Source of the DNA: Phanerodontia chrysosporium
Taxonomy: Eukaryota; Basidiomycota; Agaricomycetes; Polyporales; Phanerochaetaceae
Length of the DNA stretch: 64,000 nt
Reading direction: 5' to 3'
Assembly: GCA_001910725.1 (NCBI GenBank)
Contig: MJGA01000009.1
Coordinates: 992,001 to 1,056,000 of the forward strand
The position numbers and the translations under genes were made by a program. The notes under the pieces were generated by a model. The model was not told the DNA's origin and ran no database searches. It saw only the letters and a list, made by a program, of their open reading frames with translations. Each line of letters starts with the position of its first letter. Within the stretch, counting starts at the first letter, position 1. Of this stretch, positions 58,577 through 64,000 are shown piece by piece.

Positions 58577-59993
58577 CTATTGGTTTGCACACTGCATACG
58601 CGGCTCGCCCTCGCCGTCCTCGTCCTCATCCATAGCCTCGCCCGCATCGGCCAGCTCCTGCTGGCGAGCATCCGCCTCTACGGCCTCTACCTCGTCGAGC
58701 ATGACGTTCTTGGGGAAGTGCTCGATGGCATTCCGCGGCGGCAGGGCCTTCTCGAGGAGGGGAACAGACTCTAGCGGCATGCTGTCGGGGAAGTTGACCT
58801 GTATGCGGACAAACAGGTCGCCGTGCTCGTGGTGCCGCTGTGACGGCATGCCTTCGCCAGGGATGACCTTCAGGGAGTCTGGAAAAATGTTAGCTTTCAA
58901 TGACGCCACAAAGCCGCCTAGGTCACTCACTGTGCTTGAGAACCTCGCCAGGGTGGACTTTGACGATGAGGGCACGGTCGTCCAGGTGCTTGATCGCGAA
59001 CTGTCCGCCCGCAAGCGCAGTGAGCAGATCGACCTCAACCTTCGTGAAGAGGTCGGTATCTCTGCGCTTGAATCGGTCGTGCGGCTTCTCCTCGATGACA
59101 ATCACGACATCGCCCGGAAGCACACCTGGGGCTTGATCAGACTCCCCGCGGAAGGTGATGGTCTGTCCGCCCTTCATGCCCTTGTCGATGTGCACCTCCA
59201 GCATCTTCTTCTCTGAGATGACCTTCTTGCCATTGCACTCCTTGCAGCGGTCCTTGGCATTGATGATCTGGCCCTTCGCCCTGGCAGTCATCGCAGGCCT
59301 GCTGGATCTGCTGGATCATCGGGCCCATCTGGCGCAGCATGATGCGGATGCCGCGGCCGCGACAGCTATCGCAGGTGCGCACGGCGCCCTCCTTGCCACC
59401 CTTGCCGGAGCATTTGCCGCAGATGACGTTGCGGGTAAGCGCGAGCTTCGACACCTTGCCCTTGTACAGGTCCTCCAACGAGACGGTGACGCGGTGCACG
59501 AGGTCCTTCGTCTTGCGCGGCCCTTGTGGCCGTCCGCCACCGAAGCCAAACGGCCCACCGCCACCGAACAGCTGGCTGAACAGATCCTAGATGCGCAGAT
59601 TGTCAGCAAGAAAGGCAGAATAGATGGGGGACTGCATACCTGTGGGTCCATGCCACCCATGCCGCCTGCCTCGTTCAGCCCTGCCTCGCCTCGTGCATCG
59701 TACATGCTCCGCTTCTGCGAGTCAGACAGCACTTCGTAGGCATGTGTGACCTCCTTGAAGAGCTCGGGATCGCCACCCTTGTCTGGGTGGAGACGTAATG
59801 CCCTGCAGAGGATGTGGGGTCGGTAATGAGGTCGATAGCATAACGGCAACGCTTACTTCTTGCGGTAGGCTTTTTTGAGGTCGGCTTCAGAGGCATCTGG
59901 GGAAACTTCCAGGAGATCGTAATATTTCCTGGTGCATGTTTAGCACCGGGCTCGCTTGAGAGATGAAAGCCTCGCATACGTTTCCTTCACCAT
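58577..59993 (-). CDS. YDJ1: Type I DnaJ (HSP40) co-chaperone, YDJ1/MAS5-like
   Basis: A tiny first exon (MVKE) from ATG at 59993 joins to [21 protein letters not shown] and [14 protein letters not shown] Gly/Phe-rich linker ([15 protein letters not shown]) follows, then the zinc-binding repeats [26 protein letters not shown] and CKECNGKK. The C-terminal substrate domain ends with MQCANQ, a CaaX-type farnesylation signal as in YDJ1, which tethers the protein to ER and mitochondrial surfaces. It activates HSP70. One extra base near 59269-59274 breaks the frame between the third and fourth zinc repeats; as the flanks are perfectly conserved this is probably an assembly error. A 274 bp gap separates it from the converging UPF0538 gene. 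Confidence 0.93.
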
Positions 59994-60732
59994 GCTGAAA
60001 AGACGGAGGATGGGGAAGGAGTGTGGAGGTGGTCGTTAAAGGCAAGGAAGCTGGCCATTCCGCAGAGGCTTGAAATGATTGGCTCGGCTCAAGACACGCG
60101 GACGCCTCTTGCTCTCCTACTACCACTTTATATGCGAGATAACCCGACCTGAAAGTGACGCCCTGGGGGGAAATGAAAACATCCTGGAGGTTTGGCGGCG
60201 AGAGTGAGGTTCTCCTGCAGCGATGCGAACGAATGGTAAGGGCAAAATCTTGTCTACTACCAATCATGTAAGGAGTTATGACGCAAACAATTTCAACAGA
60301 GATTTGCAGGTAGTGTATACAACCTCAGAACATCCACCCAGCTAGCAGGGGAGTATGCATGTCCTGCATTTCATGCCCGGCACGAACGCCGTCCCTCGCG
60401 ACGACAGCTTAGACATCCCTGATTCAGCTTCGCTGTAAAACGGCGCCTTCTGCGCTGAGAGGTCCTCTCGGGGCGACTGCTCTGCCCGACCTCGGGTGCG
60501 TCCTCGACAGGGACAGTTTCACGGTGCTCGTTTCATGCACTAGCACTTACGTACGGCTTGCCTATCGACATCAGACTGCGTCCTGACTGAAACACCCTAC
60601 GGGAGTGGGAGGCGAGCTCGAATACCCGGGGCGCTGCCGTCTCACGCGGTCCTTACACCCTCGTCGGAGGCTTGCTCCTTATAAGTAGGACGGGTCATGA
60701 TGCCCACACGCCAGCCACCCATCTGCCACGCG
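59994..60732. promoter_or_regulatory. Divergent promoter region, DnaJ / FAD monooxygenase
   Basis: About 740 bp between divergent start codons. CTTATAAGTA near 60677-60686, about 50 bp before the monooxygenase ATG, is a TATA-like candidate. No heat-shock element was confirmed by eye. Confidence 0.4.
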
Positions 60733-62882
60733 ATGTCAGCAAATCTCCCAGTGCTTGTAGTATGTAGCTGGGTATCATCAGTATGTCTCGCGCTCACAGG
60801 CTTCAGATCGGCGCCGGACCTACAGGCCTTACGGCAGCACTGTATCTGGCGCAGAGCGGTGTGCCTGTGCGGGTCATCGAGAAAGAGGACGACTTTCAGA
60901 TCGGCTCTCGCGGGTTTGGCATTCAGGTGTGTCCAGGGTCAACTGGCAGAAGTACAGTGCTGACCTACGACGAAGCCACGGACCTATGAGTTCTTCCAGA
61001 TCCTAGGTATCCTCGATGAAGTACAGAAGCATGACACGCCTATTCCCACTTTTCGTGCATACAAGCCTGGGACGACGGAAGTTGCGAAAGAATGGAACCT
61101 CTATCCTCCTCGACAGTCCTGGCCCGATCGCCCTTTTGTATGTTTCCATCATTCACGCACGAAGAAGAACCTAACCTTTGTTGAAGGCCAACGGTAGATG
61201 CCTTCAACAAGAGACATTGGTCCGAATCCTTGCCACGCATCTCATGCGCTATGGCGTTAGCGTTGAGCTATCCACGGGCCTGCTCAACTTCGAGCAGAAG
61301 CATGATCGGGTAACGGCCACGCTCGGGAAGTTCAGGGCTGGTCAGCCGACTCAGAGCACCGAGACTGTCGAATGTCAGTATCTCATAGGAGCTGATGGCG
61401 CCAGAGGTGTCACCAGGAAGCTCCTGGGCCTGACTTTCGCGGGAGAGACGAGAGATGCGGATGGCCAAGTCTGGGGAGACGTCGAGATCGACGGGCTGGA
61501 CAACAAGGTAAGTTGCCGCACTGCTAGGATATGTGTCGTCCTGACGGGCTTGTGAAGTGGTGGCATGCATACGGTGCACCGGGAAAGTGGACGTAAGCTA
61601 CTTCGCAGCCCAAGACGAACTGCATTATTTTCTGACTCTTCCTCAGTATGATGATACGGCCCATGCAAATAGGACAAGGTAGCCAGTTCCACGTCGGGAT
61701 TACAGGACAAAACTTCGATCCTGTGAACCTCGGAAACCCCAAAGCCGCCGAGGACTTCATGCGAGAGCACACTAGCCGGCCTAACTTGACTTTCGGCAAG
61801 TGGCAATGGATTTCATATCATAAGTGAGTCTCCGTCCAGGGACGACATCATCCCACACGCTCACGCTGTGTAGACCGAATATGAGAATGGTAGAGACTTT
61901 CCGTGCTGGGAGAGTGTTTGTCATCGGAGGTATGGACATGGACTCTCCTGTTACGAACCTTGATTCTGACTGTTAGTCTGCGCAGATGCATCGCAGTACG
62001 TCCGCTCTGCATAGTGTAATCTCAAAACTAATGTTCACCAGCGTGCACGCGAATACTGGTGGTCAAGGACTAAATACGGGCATCATGGACGCCGTATGTT
62101 TGATCTTCAGTATCTTCTTGACGTCACTAATCCTAACCCATATACAGGCAAACCTTGCGTGGAAACTCGCACTCGTCACGAAGGGTATTGCAAATGCTTC
62201 CCTACTCGACACCGTGGATGCCGAGCGCCTCCCGGTCATTAGTCAAATGTTGGCAGCTACTGCTCAGCTCTATACGCACTTCACCTCGCGCCTGAAGTCG
62301 AAAGACTCCGCAGCTACTGTAGAAGCGGACGACGACAAGAAATCCGGTTGGATTCGTTGGCGAAACGATGCCCTCGAGCTATACGGCGTCAACTACCGCT
62401 ATAGCGATATCGTACTGGACGAGCGCGCTAAGGCGCCTCTCGACCGCGACGATGCCCTTGCGCATGCATTTGCCGGTTATGAAGGCGATCGGACCTTGCG
62501 CGCCGGCGACCGTGCACCTGGCGCGACCGGGCTTGTCCTTGGAGGAAAGCAAACAACGCTATTCGAGTTGTTCAGTACCCACATGCACACTCTGTTGGTA
62601 TTCACACCACACGAACATCCTGGCTACGCAAAGCAGGTCGAAGAAGCCGTTCAGCAATACCCTCCAGGGATTATCCAGGTGTTCAATGTCCTTCGGGGCG
62701 GCGAAGCGCCAGGTGAAGGGCCTAACGTGCTGATTGACAACGATGGTAACGCGTATTCTGCTTATTCCGTTCAAGGCGACGCTCCGGTGACGGTGGTTGT
62801 GAGGCCAGATCTGTTCGTCGGCGCGGTGGTCAGCGATGTGCGGGGTCTCCGGAGCTACTTTGGGAAATTGTTGAAAATATGA
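60733..62882 (+). CDS. FAD-dependent aromatic hydroxylase (phenol 2-monooxygenase-like)
   Basis: The ATG at 60733 gives MSANLPVLV, then an intron leads to the FAD Rossmann motif IGAGPTGLTAALYLAQ. Further landmarks are the DG motif LIGADGARGVTRKLLG and the GD motif VFVIGDASHVHANTGGQG followed by GLNTGIMDAANLAWKLALV. The C-terminal ~170 residues (LFELFSTHMHTLLVFTP to LRSYFGKLLKI) form the thioredoxin-like dimerisation domain of phenol hydroxylases. The family adds a hydroxyl group to phenolic rings using NADPH and oxygen; lignin-derived phenols are plausible substrates in a wood-decay fungus. About eight introns keep frame. No membrane segment is seen. It is far from the terpene block and probably unrelated to it. 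Confidence 0.9.
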
Positions 62883-63120
62883 CTTCTGTATCATTATTCC
62901 TCTACTATATGAATGTGCAGTTTCAGGCCGAGTTTTCGTACACTCAGCCTGTATTCGCGGTGCTTTTTGGCGGCGCAGGCTCTGCTTGAGCTTGAACGGA
63001 ACGGCCGACTCGGGGACAAGGAAATAATGAATTTCCGTGATCGTGAGAAATACCTGCCTCGTGCGGCCAACACACTGGTTGTCCGCAAAGTTGGGACTGT
63101 GTATCCCCTTCACTACCGCC

Positions 63121-64000
63121 ATGGCGGAGAACATATACAGCAAGGGAACCCAAGTATGGTTCCCCGACAAGGAGCTCAGCTGGATATCCGGCGAGGTGAC
63201 CTCCGTCACCAAGAACGCAGACGACACCATCAAGCTTGTATTCCAGGATGAGCGCGGCAAGGTGAGCTTTGCCATGCCACGCTTCGCGCTGCAGGACGCC
63301 AGAGGCTGAGCACGATCTGCAGGAAATTGTCATAAACACGACGGTGAAGGAGATCAAGGACGGCCGTGAAGACCTTCCGCCGCTACGAAACCCGCCATTA
63401 CTGGAGACCGCCGATGATTTGGCCACGCTATCACATCTTAACGAGCCCTCAGGTGCGTTCCCCCCTTCCGTGTACGGCACATGAGAGTCCTGAAGCCATC
63501 CTATAGTTCTGCATACCATTCGGAATCGTTATGCGCAACATAGCATCTACACGTACTCCGGTATCGTGCTCATTGCCATGAACCCATTCCAGCGCGTCAC
63601 GCTCTATGGCCCCGAGATCATTCAAGCGTACAGCGGCAGGAAGAGAGGAGAGCTGGAGCCTCACTTGTTTGCTATCGCGGAGGACGCATATACGGCGATG
63701 AGCAGAGATGGGACGGGCCAGACGATCATCGTATCCGGAGAGAGGTCCGCCAGCTTACGTTCGCGCGTGTTCAAAGCTAACCTGCCTTCAGTGGTGCCGG
63801 CAAGACGGAGTCCGCAAAGTTCATAATGCGTTATCTCGCCTCAGTGAATCCCCCTACCGTTGAAGGACGAGCGAAGACGAAGGCATCGCTGGACGAGTCC
63901 TCCGAGGTTGAGCGTCAAATATTGGCTACGAATCCTGTACTCGAGGCATTCGGTAACGCGAAGACGACCCGTAACGACAACTCTTCACGATTTGGTAAAT
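63121..64000 (+). CDS. MYO2: Class V myosin heavy chain, N-terminal motor part (3' truncated by window edge)
   Basis: ATG at 63121 gives [18 protein letters not shown] and an SH3-like segment ([18 protein letters not shown]). The motor then shows [56 protein letters not shown], the P-loop [36 protein letters not shown] and switch [10 protein letters not shown] at the window edge. WFP and the short N-terminal domain match fungal MYO2/MYO5 class V motors, which carry secretory vesicles along actin to the hyphal tip. IQ motifs and cargo tail lie beyond the window. Confidence 0.93.

Noticed and set aside
1..64000. CRISPR arrays, insertion sequences, prophage or LTR retrotransposon genes
   Set aside because: No spaced direct repeats, transposase, integrase or reverse-transcriptase motifs were seen, and the gene structure is fungal.

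Overview
This window is nuclear DNA of a filamentous basidiomycete, most likely a wood-inhabiting agaricomycete of polypore type. The evidence is gene structure (coding regions cut by many introns of about 50-60 bp), tandem arrays of microsomal cytochrome P450 genes next to a TRI5-fold terpene synthase, a very large TPR-CHAT protein, a small family of divergent F-box proteins, and a GH3 beta-glucosidase with a PA14 insert. No prokaryotic, viral or intact transposable element was recognised. Exon joins were worked out by hand from splice signals and reading frame, so gene ends are firmer than every internal splice.

Layout. 1-2181 (+): 3' part of an M1-family aminopeptidase. 2307-7263 (-): a large protein with a helical N-terminus, long disordered middle and C-terminal coiled coil, reminiscent of meiotic axis proteins. 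7818-22775: a secondary-metabolism block with P450 genes CYP-1 and CYP-2 (+), a TRI5/trichodiene-synthase-fold terpene cyclase (-), CYP-3 (-), a P450 5' fragment (-) and CYP-4 (+). 22849-27018 (-): two tandem F-box paralogues. 27223-28514 (+): unknown protein. 28931-30779 (+): bestrophin/UPF0187 channel. 30904-31904 (-): complex I 24 kDa subunit. 33075-35299 (+): CYP-5, with an in-frame TAG. 36826-39660 (-): MET30/sconB F-box-WD40 protein. 40058-41720 (-): GSK3 kinase. 43785-45668 (+): third F-box paralogue. 45844-51076 (-): TPR-CHAT protein. 52851-53273 (-): small unknown protein. 53823-56987 (-): GH3 beta-glucosidase. 57628-58302 (+): UPF0538/C2orf76-like protein. 58577-59993 (-): YDJ1-type DnaJ. 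60733-62882 (+): FAD-dependent aromatic hydroxylase. 63121-end (+): N-terminal motor part of a class V myosin.

How they may work together. The terpene cyclase and its flanking P450s form a plausible sesquiterpenoid cluster: cyclisation of farnesyl diphosphate followed by oxidations at the ER. CYP-5 lies about 10 kb beyond CYP-4, separated by F-box, channel and respiratory genes, and may be a dispersed member. The remaining genes are mostly housekeeping, interleaved with lineage-expanded families (F-box, TPR-CHAT) of unknown role.

Sequence quality. Several genes carry single-base frame breaks, many in short G or C runs. They occur in accessory genes (CYP-2, CYP-3, the F-box paralogues) and also in MET30 and the DnaJ gene, where real loss is unlikely. 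Residual assembly indels are therefore a serious alternative to pseudogenisation. The TAG in CYP-5 is a substitution, not an indel, and stands apart.
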